From the NCBI RefSeq assembly GCF_040939785.1, contig NZ_CP162553.1, positions 6,901,001-6,965,000 on the forward strand: a DNA stretch of 64,000 nucleotides, written 5' to 3'. Both the position numbers and the translations under genes were made by a program. Below, in pieces: positions 56,404 to 64,000 of the stretch; position 1 is the first letter of the stretch; the number at the start of each line of letters is the position of its first letter. Under the pieces are notes generated by a model that worked only from the letters and a program-made list of their open reading frames with translations, searched no databases and had not been told where the DNA came from. The DNA is from Bradyrhizobium lupini. Lineage in GTDB: Bacteria > Pseudomonadota > Alphaproteobacteria > Rhizobiales > Xanthobacteraceae.

Positions 56404-59157
56404 ATGTCCAAGGACGCCAAGCCTGCAGAGAAGCGCATCGATCAGTTCATTTCCGGGCCCGGCGGACGGGCAGACGACTGGCGCGATCTGGTCGAAGCAG
56501 CCAAGGTATGGGCGCGCGGCGGCGACCGTACGATGTTTGACGCGGCCTTGGCCGATCTCTCCGTGATAGAGGAGTTTCACGGCTATCCGGGGCTGCAGTT
56601 GATGGCGGCTTTGCGGGAAGCCGCCTCGGCCGGGGATGCGGCGGGTTCACTTGCTCTCGCGACGCGCATCACGCAGGCATTGATGACGAGATCCTTCCGC
56701 CAGCTTGCCGGCGACTGGGATGCCAAGGACGACGGCGACGGTGATGCGCCCGAGCTTGTGCCGTCAACTTTCGGATCGCATGCAGCTCGGCGACCCTATT
56801 TCGAAATGCTGGTCGTCACCGGCGTCTCCTCCGAGAAGTGGCCAGCTCTCGCTGCCGAATGGCGCAAGTTGCGCCGTCCGGTCGATTCGTTCGTCTATGA
56901 GCCGGTGATCGTCGGAAGTCTGGAAGACGCCTTCTGCGCGACGATGCTCAACCCCAATATCGCCGCCGTCGTCATCAACGAGGGGTTCGGTCTGCGCTCG
57001 CGTCACGACGCGCCGGTATTGCGCACCATGACCGCCGCCGCTGGGATCAATCACGAGTCGGACGCGTCCGCGCTCCGGCTAGCCCACGTCATCAAGCGGG
57101 TACGTCCCGAGCTCGACATCTATCTGATGTCGAATCGCGACGTCGAGGAAATGGCGGGGAACCCCGAGGCCAATGTGGTTCGGCGGATATTCTACTCCAT
57201 CGAGGAGCTCCTCGAGCTCCATCTCTCCATCCTCGAAGGGATCCAGGATCGATTCGATACGCCATTCTTCGACAACCTGAAGAAATACGCACAACGCCCG
57301 ATCGGAACGTTCCATGCGCTGCCGATCGCTCGCGGCAAATCTGTCTTCAGGTCGGACTGGATCCGCGATATGGGCGAGTTCTATGGCTTGAATCTGTTCC
57401 TGGCGGAGAGCAGCGCGACCACCGGCGGTCTCGACAGCCTGCTGGAGCCGACCGGCACCATCAAGAAAGCGCAGGACAAGGCGGCACGCGCGCTCGGCGC
57501 CGATCGCGTGTTCTTCGTGACCAACGGCACCTCGACCTCCAACAAGATGGCGGTGCAGGCGCTGCTCGGGCCAGGCGACATCGCGATCGTGGATCGCAAC
57601 TGCCACAAGTCGCACCACTACGGCATGGTTCTGGCCGGCGCCCAGCCGATTTATGTCGAAGCGTTCCCGATGACCGAGTATTCGATGTACGGCGCGGTGC
57701 CGCTGAAGACCATCAAGCAGGCGCTACTGAATGCGAGGGCCGACGGCCGCCTGGACCGCGTCAAGATGCTCGACCTGACCAACTGCACCTTCGACGGCCA
57801 CATCTACAACACCCGGCGGGTGATGGAGGAATGCCTCGCGATCAAGCCCGATCTGATCTTCCTGTGGGACGAAGCCTGGTTCGGCTTTGCACGTTTCTCC
57901 CCGTTCCTGCGGCGGCGGACCGCGATGGGCGCCGCCAACGAGATCGAGGCCTGGATGCACGACCCGAAATCGGTCGCGGCTTACGAGAAGCAGCAGGCCG
58001 ACCTCGGCAAGACCCCCTCGGATGAGGTGCTTCTGAAGACTCGCCTGATCCCGGACCCGCGCCAGATCCGCTTGCGCGTCTACCAGACCAACTCGACCCA
58101 CAAGTCGATGTCGGCGATCCGGCAGGGTTCGATGCTGTCGGTCAAGGACGTCGAATTCCACACCGTCGAGCAGCAGTTCAAGGAGGCGGTATTCACGCAC
58201 GCGTCGACCAGCCCGAACCAGCAACTCATCGCGAGCCTCGATGTCTCGCGGCGTCAGATGGAGCTCGAGGGCTACGGTCTGGTGGCGAACGCGATCGAAA
58301 TCGCGTTCGCGATCCGTCGGGCGGTCAACAACAATCCGCTGATCTCCAAATACTTCCGGATTCTCGGTGCGGACGCGATGGTGCCGGCGCAATACCGCCA
58401 GAGCGGCTTTACCGACTATCTGGCCACCGGCACAAACTGGGCGAGTGTCCTGAAGAGCCTCGACGACGACGAGTTCTGCCTCGATCCGACCCGCATGACG
58501 TTGGTGTGCGGCACCGCCGGATACGACGGTACGCAGTTCAAGGGAATCCTGGCAAACGAGTACAACATCCAGATCAACAAGACCTCGCGCAATTCGGTGC
58601 TGTTCCAGTCCAACATCAACAACACCCGCAGCGATGTTGCGCATCTGGTGAGGGTGCTGGCCGAGATTGCGGGCGAGGTCGACCGCGGGCTGGTTCAGGG
58701 CGGCGCCAATGCGACGAAGACCTTCGAGGCGCGGGTCAAGAGTCTGATGACCGATGTGCCCGACCTGCCGAACTTCTCGCAGTTTCACGACAGTTTCCGT
58801 GGCGATGCCGGCACCAGGACCAATGAGGGCGACATCCGCAGCGGCTTCTACTCGGCCTATGACGCAGCGGGATGCGAATATATCCGGCTCGGCGATTCCG
58901 AGATCGACCGTCGCCTCAAGGCCGGTCCCGACCTCGTCTCTGCCAGTTTCGTGATCCCGTATCCGCCGGGCTTCCCGATCATGGTGCCGGGGCAGGTCAT
59001 CACCCAGGAAACCATCGACTTCATGCGCAAGCTCGATGTGAAGGAAATCCACGGCTACGACGCCAAGGAGGGGCTGAAGCTCGTACGTGCCGAAGCCCTG
59101 GCGAAGATCGGCCGGCCCAAGCCCGGCGCCGCGCCGAAGCTGAAGGCGGCATCGTAA
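56404..59157 (+). CDS. oversized Orn/Lys/Arg-type PLP decarboxylase
   Basis: 917 residues, fold type I. The wing domain is at about 130-270, the PLP domain shows ATTGGLDSLLEPTGTIKKAQ, FVTNGTSTSNKMAVQALLGP, DRNCHKSHHYG and WDEAWFGFARFSP, and Lys567 in TNSTHKSMSAIRQG carries PLP. From that Lys to the C-terminus it has the same length as E. coli LdcI, so about 200 residues are extra at the N-terminus (MSKDAKPAEKRIDQFISGPG...), of no known domain. The ribosome site GGAGAGAC is good. The adjacent exchanger suggests an amino acid/amine antiport cycle that consumes protons. Confidence 0.85.
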   Translation: MSKDAKPAEKRIDQFISGPGGRADDWRDLVEAAKVWARGGDRTMFDAALADLSVIEEFHGYPGLQLMAALREAASAGDAAGSLALATRITQALMTRSFRQLAGDWDAKDDGDGDAPELVPSTFGSHAARRPYFEMLVVTGVSSEKWPALAAEWRKLRRPVDSFVYEPVIVGSLEDAFCATMLNPNIAAVVINEGFGLRSRHDAPVLRTMTAAAGINHESDASALRLAHVIKRVRPELDIYLMSNRDVEEMAGNPEANVVRRIFYSIEELLELHLSILEGIQDRFDTPFFDNLKKYAQRPIGTFHALPIARGKSVFRSDWIRDMGEFYGLNLFLAESSATTGGLDSLLEPTGTIKKAQDKAARALGADRVFFVTNGTSTSNKMAVQALLGPGDIAIVDRNCHKSHHYGMVLAGAQPIYVEAFPMTEYSMYGAVPLKTIKQALLNARADGRLDRVKMLDLTNCTFDGHIYNTRRVMEECLAIKPDLIFLWDEAWFGFARFSPFLRRRTAMGAANEIEAWMHDPKSVAAYEKQQADLGKTPSDEVLLKTRLIPDPRQIRLRVYQTNSTHKSMSAIRQGSMLSVKDVEFHTVEQQFKEAVFTHASTSPNQQLIASLDVSRRQMELEGYGLVANAIEIAFAIRRAVNNNPLISKYFRILGADAMVPAQYRQSGFTDYLATGTNWASVLKSLDDDEFCLDPTRMTLVCGTAGYDGTQFKGILANEYNIQINKTSRNSVLFQSNINNTRSDVAHLVRVLAEIAGEVDRGLVQGGANATKTFEARVKSLMTDVPDLPNFSQFHDSFRGDAGTRTNEGDIRSGFYSAYDAAGCEYIRLGDSEIDRRLKAGPDLVSASFVIPYPPGFPIMVPGQVITQETIDFMRKLDVKEIHGYDAKEGLKLVRAEALAKIGRPKPGAAPKLKAAS

Positions 59158-59171
59158 TAAAGGGGACGGAC

Positions 59172-60872
59172 ATGCAAGGGTTTTTCACGTTCTTGCAGCA
59201 GAACCCGTTTCTGTTGCTGTTCTTCGTCGTCGGGCTCGCCGTCTGGATCGGCCGGGCCAGCATCAAGGGTTACGGCCTCGGCATGGTCGCCGGCGCCATC
59301 GTGGTGGGCGCTGGCCTATCCGTGTGGGCGTCGATCTATGGCGTGAAGCTCGAATTGAACAACTTTGCCAAGAGCCTGTTCTACTACCTGTTTATGTATG
59401 GCGTCGGCCTGCGTGTCGGCCCGTCCTTTATCAACAGCCTGAAGGGGGATGGGCTCAAATTCTGCCTCCTGGCCCTCGTGTCGAGCGTGCTCGGTCTGGC
59501 GCTCGTCGTCATCTGCGCAAAGCTTTTCGCACTGCCGATCGGAGCTGCCGGTGGCATGCTGGCGGGGTCGCAGACCATGTCGGCCGCGATCGGTTCGGCC
59601 GAGCAGGCCATCACCTCCGGCGTTGTCAAGCTGCCTGAAGGCATGAAGCCCGAAGATGCGTCGGGCATGATCGCGCTGTCTTACGGCATCACTTATATCT
59701 GGGGCACCGTCGGCATCATCCTGATCTGCAAATATCTGCCGCGCTGGTGGGGCGTCGACGCCAAGGTCGCAGCCAAGCAGTACGAGCAGGAGTTTGGCGT
59801 CAAGGACCTCGAGGGTGGTGGCCTGACCGGTTACCGGCAGTTCGGCCTCCGTGCCTACCGGCTAGACAATCCGGCCCAGGTCGGCATGAGCATTGCCAAA
59901 TTCCGCACGATGAATCCCGAATATCGCATCGTCAATGTGGCGCGCCGAGGAGAACCGCAGGGCGCCGATCCCGAATTCGTCCTGCAAAAGGGCGACGTCG
60001 TCGCGCTCGGCGGCTCGACCGAGCATCTCACCGACAAGATGGGCCTGATCGGTCCCGAGGTTGCCGACGCCAAGGCGCTCGGCATTCCCATGGATCAGGC
60101 GGACATCCTCGTCACCAACAAGGAGATGGCCGGACGGACCTTTGAATCCTTCCGCGAGACGGCCATTGCCGGTCAGTTGCAGGTCACCAAGGTCGAACGT
60201 GGCGGCGTGCAGATTCCGGCCGGTCTCAAGACGGAGTTGCAGCGGATGGACATCGTCTCGGTGGTCGGTATCAAGTCGGCCGTCAACGAGCTCGGCGAGA
60301 TGTGGGGACGCATTGCGCGGACCAACACTTCGACCGATCTGCTGACGCTCGCCGCCGGCATGATCATCGGCTTCCTGATCGGGATGATCGAATTCCCGGC
60401 CTTCGGTGCCAAGATCGGCCTCGGCAATGCTGGCGGATTGTTGCTGTCCGGCGTGATCGTCTCCTCGCTGGTCTCCCGGCTGCGCTTCTTCGGCAACACA
60501 CCGAACGCGGCGCGCAATGTGCTGGAGGATCTCGGTCTCGTGGTCTTCGTCGCCATCGTCGGCATCAATGCCGGCGCCGGGTTGTTGGCGCAGCTCACGG
60601 GTGCGGTCGCGTTGAAGATCTTCGTCGCCGGCTTCATCGCCTGCACGATCCCGCCGTTCGTCGTCTGGGCGATCGGGTATCACGTCTTCAAGATCAATCC
60701 GGCCGTGTTGATGGGCGGCGTTGCCGGTGCGCGGTCGCACTCCGGTCCGTGCCGCGAAGCCGCGGTGGAAATCCAGAGCTCCGTGCCCTGGATCGGGTTC
60801 CCAGTCGGCTACGCCGTATCGGGCATCCTGCTCACCGTGTTCGGCTACTTCGCAATGATCCTGGCTCAATAG
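59172..60872 (+). CDS. aspT: AspT-family aspartate:alanine-type exchanger
   Basis: 566 residues, 14 bases after the decarboxylase stop with GGGGACGGAC as ribosome site. LLLFFVVGLAVWIGRASIKG, FYYLFMYGVGLRVGPSFINS and AGSQTMSAAIGSAEQAITSG form the first membrane half; RCK_C-like segments lie in the middle (FVLQKGDVVALGGSTEHLTD); FPAFGAKIGLGNAGGLLLSG and GGVAGARSHSGPCREAAVEI belong to the second half. The match to AspT is closer than in the 52,010 gene. Coupled to a decarboxylase it could make a proton-motive or acid-resistance cycle. Confidence 0.85.
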   Translation: MQGFFTFLQQNPFLLLFFVVGLAVWIGRASIKGYGLGMVAGAIVVGAGLSVWASIYGVKLELNNFAKSLFYYLFMYGVGLRVGPSFINSLKGDGLKFCLLALVSSVLGLALVVICAKLFALPIGAAGGMLAGSQTMSAAIGSAEQAITSGVVKLPEGMKPEDASGMIALSYGITYIWGTVGIILICKYLPRWWGVDAKVAAKQYEQEFGVKDLEGGGLTGYRQFGLRAYRLDNPAQVGMSIAKFRTMNPEYRIVNVARRGEPQGADPEFVLQKGDVVALGGSTEHLTDKMGLIGPEVADAKALGIPMDQADILVTNKEMAGRTFESFRETAIAGQLQVTKVERGGVQIPAGLKTELQRMDIVSVVGIKSAVNELGEMWGRIARTNTSTDLLTLAAGMIIGFLIGMIEFPAFGAKIGLGNAGGLLLSGVIVSSLVSRLRFFGNTPNAARNVLEDLGLVVFVAIVGINAGAGLLAQLTGAVALKIFVAGFIACTIPPFVVWAIGYHVFKINPAVLMGGVAGARSHSGPCREAAVEIQSSVPWIGFPVGYAVSGILLTVFGYFAMILAQ

Positions 60873-60903
60873 CTCGGCGTCACAACCAGAGGAAATAAAA
60901 CTC

Positions 60904-61341
60904 ATGAGAAAAGTTGCTATCTATGCCGCCCTGGTCGCCTCGCTGGCAGGCGTCGCCGGCTTCGGCACGCCGTCGCAGGCAGAGACCGGCCAGGTCGCCG
61001 TGGTCTTCACCAAAGGCGGATTCATCGTCGGCGTCGGTGGCGGCGAGGGCGTTCTGCTGCTGCGGGGCCACAAATATCCCTTCACCGTCTCGGGCATGAG
61101 CGTCGGCTTCACGATCGGCGCCTCGACCACCAAGCTGGTCGGCCGCGCTCTTAACCTGAGGGGGCCGGAGTCGATCGAAGGCTCTTATGCTGTGGGCGGT
61201 GCGGGCGGTGCCGTCGCCGCCGGCGCAGGTGCCGTTCAGCTGCAAAACGGCAACGGCGTGATTCTGCAGCTTAGCGGGCCGAAGGTCGGTGCGGAGCTGT
61301 CAGCCGCTGTGGGGGGCGTGACGATAGCTTTGAAGCGGTAG
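60904..61341 (+). CDS. exported protein, DUF1134/EipA-like
   Basis: 145 residues, signal peptide MRKVAIYAALVASLAGVAGF ending SQAE. The mature part FIVGVGGGEGVLLLRGHKYP, FTVSGMSVGFTIGASTTKLV, GRALNLRGPESIEGSYAVGG and LQNGNGVILQLSGPKVGAEL follows the DUF1134 (EipA) pattern, a small beta-barrel of the periplasm needed for envelope integrity in Brucella. It is shorter than EipA at the N-terminus. It is likely co-transcribed with the exchanger. Confidence 0.65.
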   Translation: MRKVAIYAALVASLAGVAGFGTPSQAETGQVAVVFTKGGFIVGVGGGEGVLLLRGHKYPFTVSGMSVGFTIGASTTKLVGRALNLRGPESIEGSYAVGGAGGAVAAGAGAVQLQNGNGVILQLSGPKVGAELSAAVGGVTIALKR

Positions 61342-61514
61342 AGCGGCAGTCGCGCCGATTCGGCGGTCGCGGCGCTCTTGAATGGCGGCTGCTTCTCTCA
61401 TGCACGTAAGTCAGGGAAGCGGCCGCAACTCAGTGCCATGTTCGGGTGCCAACCGCGTTCCGCGAGGCATCGTCGAAAGCGGATCACGGCACCCATATCG
61501 AGGGAGGACATGCC

Positions 61515-61973
61515 ATGCTTCGTTATCTTCTGGCTCTTGTTGCGGCCGTCGTTCTTCTCACGGCCACGCTCATTCCCGATGATGCCTATGCCCGCCGCGG
61601 AGGTGGCGGTGGTGGTGGCTATCGCGGAGGTGGAGGGGGCATGCGCGCCGGAGGTTTCCATGGCGGCGCCGTTCACGCCGGGCGGATCCATGGCGGAGGC
61701 GGACGCCATTACGTAGGAGGTCCGCGGCCAAGCCATCCGATCGCCGGTCGTCCGGGTCGCCCCCGTTACCCCGTTGCGGGCCGTCCGGGCCGTCCCGTCG
61801 CCGGTTATCCTGGAGGCTATCCGCGATATGGCTATCGAGGCGCGGCTTACGGTGCTGCTGCCGTCGGTGCGGCCGCCGCGGGCGCCTACGGATACTACAA
61901 CAACAACTACAACAACGGTTGCTATCAGGACACGTACGGCAATTGGGTCTGCCCCAACCAGTATCCGTATTGA
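61515..61973 (+). CDS. glycine/arginine-rich exported protein, 152 aa
   Basis: Signal peptide MLRYLLALVAAVVLLTATLI to ARR; then Gly-rich GGGGGGGYRGGGGGMRAGGF, basic GRPGRPRYPVAGRPGRP repeats, an Ala-rich helix and YYNNNYNNGCYQDTYGNW with two Cys at the C-terminus. The start at 61,515 (GGGAGGACATGCC) is used since the region before is not protein-like. Such proteins are usual in Bradyrhizobium; possible cell-surface component. A long hairpin follows. Confidence 0.7.
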   Translation: MLRYLLALVAAVVLLTATLIPDDAYARRGGGGGGGYRGGGGGMRAGGFHGGAVHAGRIHGGGGRHYVGGPRPSHPIAGRPGRPRYPVAGRPGRPVAGYPGGYPRYGYRGAAYGAAAVGAAAAGAYGYYNNNYNNGCYQDTYGNWVCPNQYPY

Positions 61974-61985
61974 GGAGGGAATGCG

Positions 61986-62017
61986 CTGCTGACGGACCCA
62001 GCGAAGTCCGTCGGCAG
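61986..62017. terminator. 12-bp hairpin between convergent genes
   Basis: CTGCTGACGGAC and GTCCGTCGGCAG pair with one G-T around CCAGCGAA. There is no T-run on either side, so it may be a weak or Rho-assisted terminator for the convergent gene pair. Confidence 0.5.
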
Positions 62018-62073
62018 CATCGATCTGACCGTCAACGATCGGACCGCGCGCGCCGTGCGGCCCGATCACTTCG

Positions 62074-62874
62074 TCAATAGCGTTCGGCGACGAAGTTCAT
62101 CCCGCGCAAGGGGGCCTGGTCATTGTAACGTCCCTTGTCGGAGCGCTTCGGCAGCTTCACCTCGTCCTTCTTGATCCGCTTGTGCGGGATAGCCTCCAGG
62201 ATGTGCGCGATACAGTTCAGCCGCGCCCGCCGCTTGTCGTCGGACCGAATGATGTACCATGGGGCGTCCTTCGTGCTCGTCTTCTTGAGCATCAGGTCGC
62301 GCGCGCGCGAATAATCATACCAGCGCTTGAAGGATTCGAGGTCCATCGGGCTCAGCTTCCATTGCCGCACCGGATCGTCGATGCGGGCGTGGAAGCGGCG
62401 CTCCTGCTCGTCCATCCCGACCTCGAGCCAGATCTTGATCAGGATGATGCCGCCGTCGATGACGTACTTTTCCATCTGCGGACAGAGCGAGAGGAAACGA
62501 TCGTGCTCGGCGGGCGAGCAGAATCCCATGACATATTCGACGCCAGCGCGATTGTACCAGCTCCGGTCGAAGATCACGATCTCGCCGCCCGCCGGAAACT
62601 GCTTCATGTAGCGCTGGAAGAAGAGCTGCGTCTTTTCGCGATCCGATGGCGCCGGCAGCGCCACCACCCGGAACACGCGCGGGCTAACCTTTTCAGTGAT
62701 CGCCTTGATCGTGCCGCCCTTGCCGGCCGCGTCGCGGCCTTCGAACAGGACGATGACTCGAAGCTTGTTTTCCTTTACATAATCCTGGAGATGGCAAAGC
62801 TCGATCTGGAGCTTTTCGAGCTCCTTCTCGTAGTCCTTGCGCTTCATCCGCTCTGAGGCTTCGTCCTTTGCCAT
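62074..62874 (-). CDS. ppk2: polyphosphate kinase 2
   Basis: 266 residues. Walker A VLFEGRDAAGKGGTIKAITE, the lid region VVALPAPSDREKTQLFFQRY and IVIFDRSWYNRAGVEYVMGF (family hallmark DRSWYNR) are present, as is HARIDDPVRQWKLSPMDLES. It transfers phosphate between polyphosphate and nucleoside diphosphates or monophosphates; the class cannot be set with certainty but the length fits one-domain class I. It is cytoplasmic and relevant to stress and energy storage. Confidence 0.93.
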   Translation of the reverse strand: MAKDEASERMKRKDYEKELEKLQIELCHLQDYVKENKLRVIVLFEGRDAAGKGGTIKAITEKVSPRVFRVVALPAPSDREKTQLFFQRYMKQFPAGGEIVIFDRSWYNRAGVEYVMGFCSPAEHDRFLSLCPQMEKYVIDGGIILIKIWLEVGMDEQERRFHARIDDPVRQWKLSPMDLESFKRWYDYSRARDLMLKKTSTKDAPWYIIRSDDKRRARLNCIAHILEAIPHKRIKKDEVKLPKRSDKGRYNDQAPLRGMNFVAERY

Positions 62875-62910
62875 GCCGCTCCGCCTTCTCTTAACTCGGC
62901 CGAAACGTGA

Positions 62911-63363
62911 TCAGTCGCCCCAGGAAATGATGACGCCGATGTCGCCGGGCACGCCGCCGGGAAAATCGATGACCTGATAGCCGATGCGATAGCCGCGCGG
63001 CTTGAGGTATTCGGACCAGAGCTCGAAGATCTCTTTTGGAATTCCCGTCAGCGTTTTCTCCCAGCCCGCCTCCATTTGGTTGATCGCGCGGCCCTTGTCG
63101 GTGCACAGGGTATTCGGGAAGCGATAGACCTGCACTTCGGTCAGGCCGTTGCGAACCGCGCGCTGGATGATGGTCGAGGCGAGCTTGATTTTCTCCTCCT
63201 CGGATTTTCCGGACGGTTTGCTTAGCCGTTCGATCAAGTCGCGTTTCTCGGCTTCGGCCGCGGCGGCGAGGCGAACATATTCCTCGGCCTTTCTGGCTTC
63301 CTCGAGCGCAGCTTCCTTGCGAATTTGCAGTGCGTTGGGAATGAGCTCATCGATGCCGGGCAT
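62911..63363 (-). CDS. hypothetical protein, 150 aa, helical N-terminus
   Basis: MPGIDELIPNALQIRKEAAL and a long charged helix AEEYVRLAAAAEAEKRDLIE, then a folded part SEEEKIKLASTIIQRAVRNG, VQVYRFPNTLCTDKGRAINQ and FELWSEYLKPRGYRIGYQVI ending GVIISWGD. It is conserved in rhizobia by my recollection, with no assigned function. A perfect FixK box lies 71 bases before its start; the gene stands directly upstream of ppk2 on the same strand. Confidence 0.75.
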   Translation of the reverse strand: MPGIDELIPNALQIRKEAALEEARKAEEYVRLAAAAEAEKRDLIERLSKPSGKSEEEKIKLASTIIQRAVRNGLTEVQVYRFPNTLCTDKGRAINQMEAGWEKTLTGIPKEIFELWSEYLKPRGYRIGYQVIDFPGGVPGDIGVIISWGD

Positions 63364-63433
63364 GATTGGTGCGTTCCTGGCTTGCTGTGGGATCGGAGTC
63401 AGGGCTAAGGTATGGCTCGCGCCGTCCGGACCT

Positions 63434-63447
63434 TTGATTCATATCAA
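63434..63447. promoter_or_regulatory. perfect FixK/FNR box between divergent genes
   Basis: TTGATTCATATCAA, exact TTGAT-N4-ATCAA, between the 62,911-63,363 gene (minus) and the DUF3302 gene (plus, start 63,524). It could act on both. Confidence 0.78.
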
Positions 63448-63523
63448 GCAATTTTCTCACCTGCGCGGCCACGGTAACGAGCCGGCGCGCAGAACGCCCT
63501 GATCCCTTCTGTGGAGGCGACCA

Positions 63524-63955
63524 TTGACCGAGCAAATTCATCCGTTGGCCCCGCATCATCTGCCGTTCTATCTCGCGCCGGGAAGCGGCACGGACGTGCT
63601 GATGGTGATGATGGGGATCTTCCTGATCGGCAGCGTGCTCTGGGTCGGTACGCTCTATTGGAAGCTGCACAGCCTCCCCGAACGAATGGCGCACAAGTCG
63701 CAGAAGCTGCAGTTCGAGATCGTGGCCGTGCTGGGCATCATCTCGCTCTTTACGCACATGCACATTTTCTGGGTGGCCGGCCTTCTGCTCGCAATGATCG
63801 ACCTGCCGGATTTCGGCACGCCGCTGCGGAGCATCGCAGGCTCGGTCGAGAGAATCGCTGACGCGGCGCCCGGTGAGGGCCGCGAGCCCGAACTGCCAAT
63901 CCTGCCGCCGGTCGAGAAGCCGATCGTCAAGGGGAAGGAACACAGCCATGTTTGA
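63524..63955 (+). CDS. DUF3302 (YibI/YiaW-like) inner-membrane protein
   Basis: 143 residues from a TTG with GGAGG seven bases upstream. GTDVLMVMMGIFLIGSVLWV and IVAVLGIISLFTHMHIFWVA are two TM helices; the linker LYWKLHSLPERMAHKSQKLQ fits DUF3302. In E. coli, yibI and yiaW are each followed by an HlyD-type gene (yibH, yiaV), the same order as here. The end overlaps the next start by eight bases. Confidence 0.78.
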   Translation: MTEQIHPLAPHHLPFYLAPGSGTDVLMVMMGIFLIGSVLWVGTLYWKLHSLPERMAHKSQKLQFEIVAVLGIISLFTHMHIFWVAGLLLAMIDLPDFGTPLRSIAGSVERIADAAPGEGREPELPILPPVEKPIVKGKEHSHV

Positions 63956-64000
63956 GCTCATGTTCTGCTCTCTTCTGACCATCCTGCCGGACTACCTCTA
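63948..64000 (+). CDS. HlyD-family secretion/adaptor protein, partial
   Basis: Only the first 17 codons are in the window: MFELMFCSLLTILPDYL. This start, the eight-base overlap with the DUF3302 gene and the yibIH-like order support a membrane-fusion (HlyD/EmrA-like) protein that runs past the right edge. Confidence 0.6.
   Translation, partial: MFELMFCSLLTILPDYL

Noticed and set aside
1..64000. CRISPR array or insertion sequence
   Set aside because: No spaced direct-repeat array and no transposase with terminal repeats was seen anywhere in the window.

Overview
The window reads as a chromosome segment of a Bradyrhizobium-type alphaproteobacterium. Support comes from the GC-rich codon use, a perfect copy of the Bradyrhizobiaceae small mRNA gene rreB (14-codon ORF behind a 17-nt Shine-Dalgarno), FixK- and FixJ-type regulators with several FixK/FNR boxes, an Omp31/Omp25-type outer-membrane protein, and many short exported proteins of the kind seen in that genus. 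Genus is an inference; no rRNA gene is present.

Bases 1 to about 25,480 are the right-hand part of a genomic island. It ends in a 3' fragment of a tRNA-Tyr gene (25,420-25,476) next to a tyrosine integrase (23,742-25,220, minus). The intact tRNA and the left end must lie left of base 1. From left to right the island holds: a Cu/Ag efflux operon (FixH-like protein, CusB, CusA, a Met-rich 37-residue peptide and a broken cytochrome c); a defence region with an abortive-infection gene whose two halves lie on opposite strands and a three-gene ABC-3C system (Rad50-like ATPase, middle component, nuclease effector); a decayed stretch with a dif-like 11-6-11 palindrome; a long run of small genes (HTH and zinc-ribbon proteins, a stand-alone LigD-type ligase, an HTH/HTH/TIR-like operon); and a cassette of small genes, three of which are each preceded by the same structured RNA leader with covarying stems.

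Bases 25,480-39,700 are ordinary chromosome: a flavin monooxygenase; a divergent LysR / MFS-GAF-amidohydrolase cluster; a quinone oxidoreductase; a UvrD-type helicase; a TMEM175-type channel; a solute-binding protein; a hybrid histidine kinase broken by two frameshifts; rreB; and tRNA-Gly(TCC). A vestigial integrase beside tRNA-Gly (39,742-40,656) marks a second, dead insertion.

Bases 40,700-64,000 look like a low-oxygen and stress gene set. It includes small exported proteins, an Omp, an AI-2E transporter, a degenerate acetate kinase, a two-TM potassium channel, a FixK-like regulator, FixJ-like and single-domain response regulators, IalB, two AspT-type exchangers, DUF1275, SulP, an oversized PLP amino-acid decarboxylase, PPK2 and a yibIH-like pair. 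Four perfect and three near-perfect TTGAT-N4-ATCAA boxes lie in front of these genes, so much of the region may answer to a FixK/FNR regulator, possibly the one encoded here.

Small indels interrupt otherwise recognisable genes at many places (island 15.4-18.4 kb; also 5.4, 37.1, 38.2, 41.7 and 45.1 kb). Either parts of the window are decaying or the assembly carries residual indel errors. Read mapping would separate the two.
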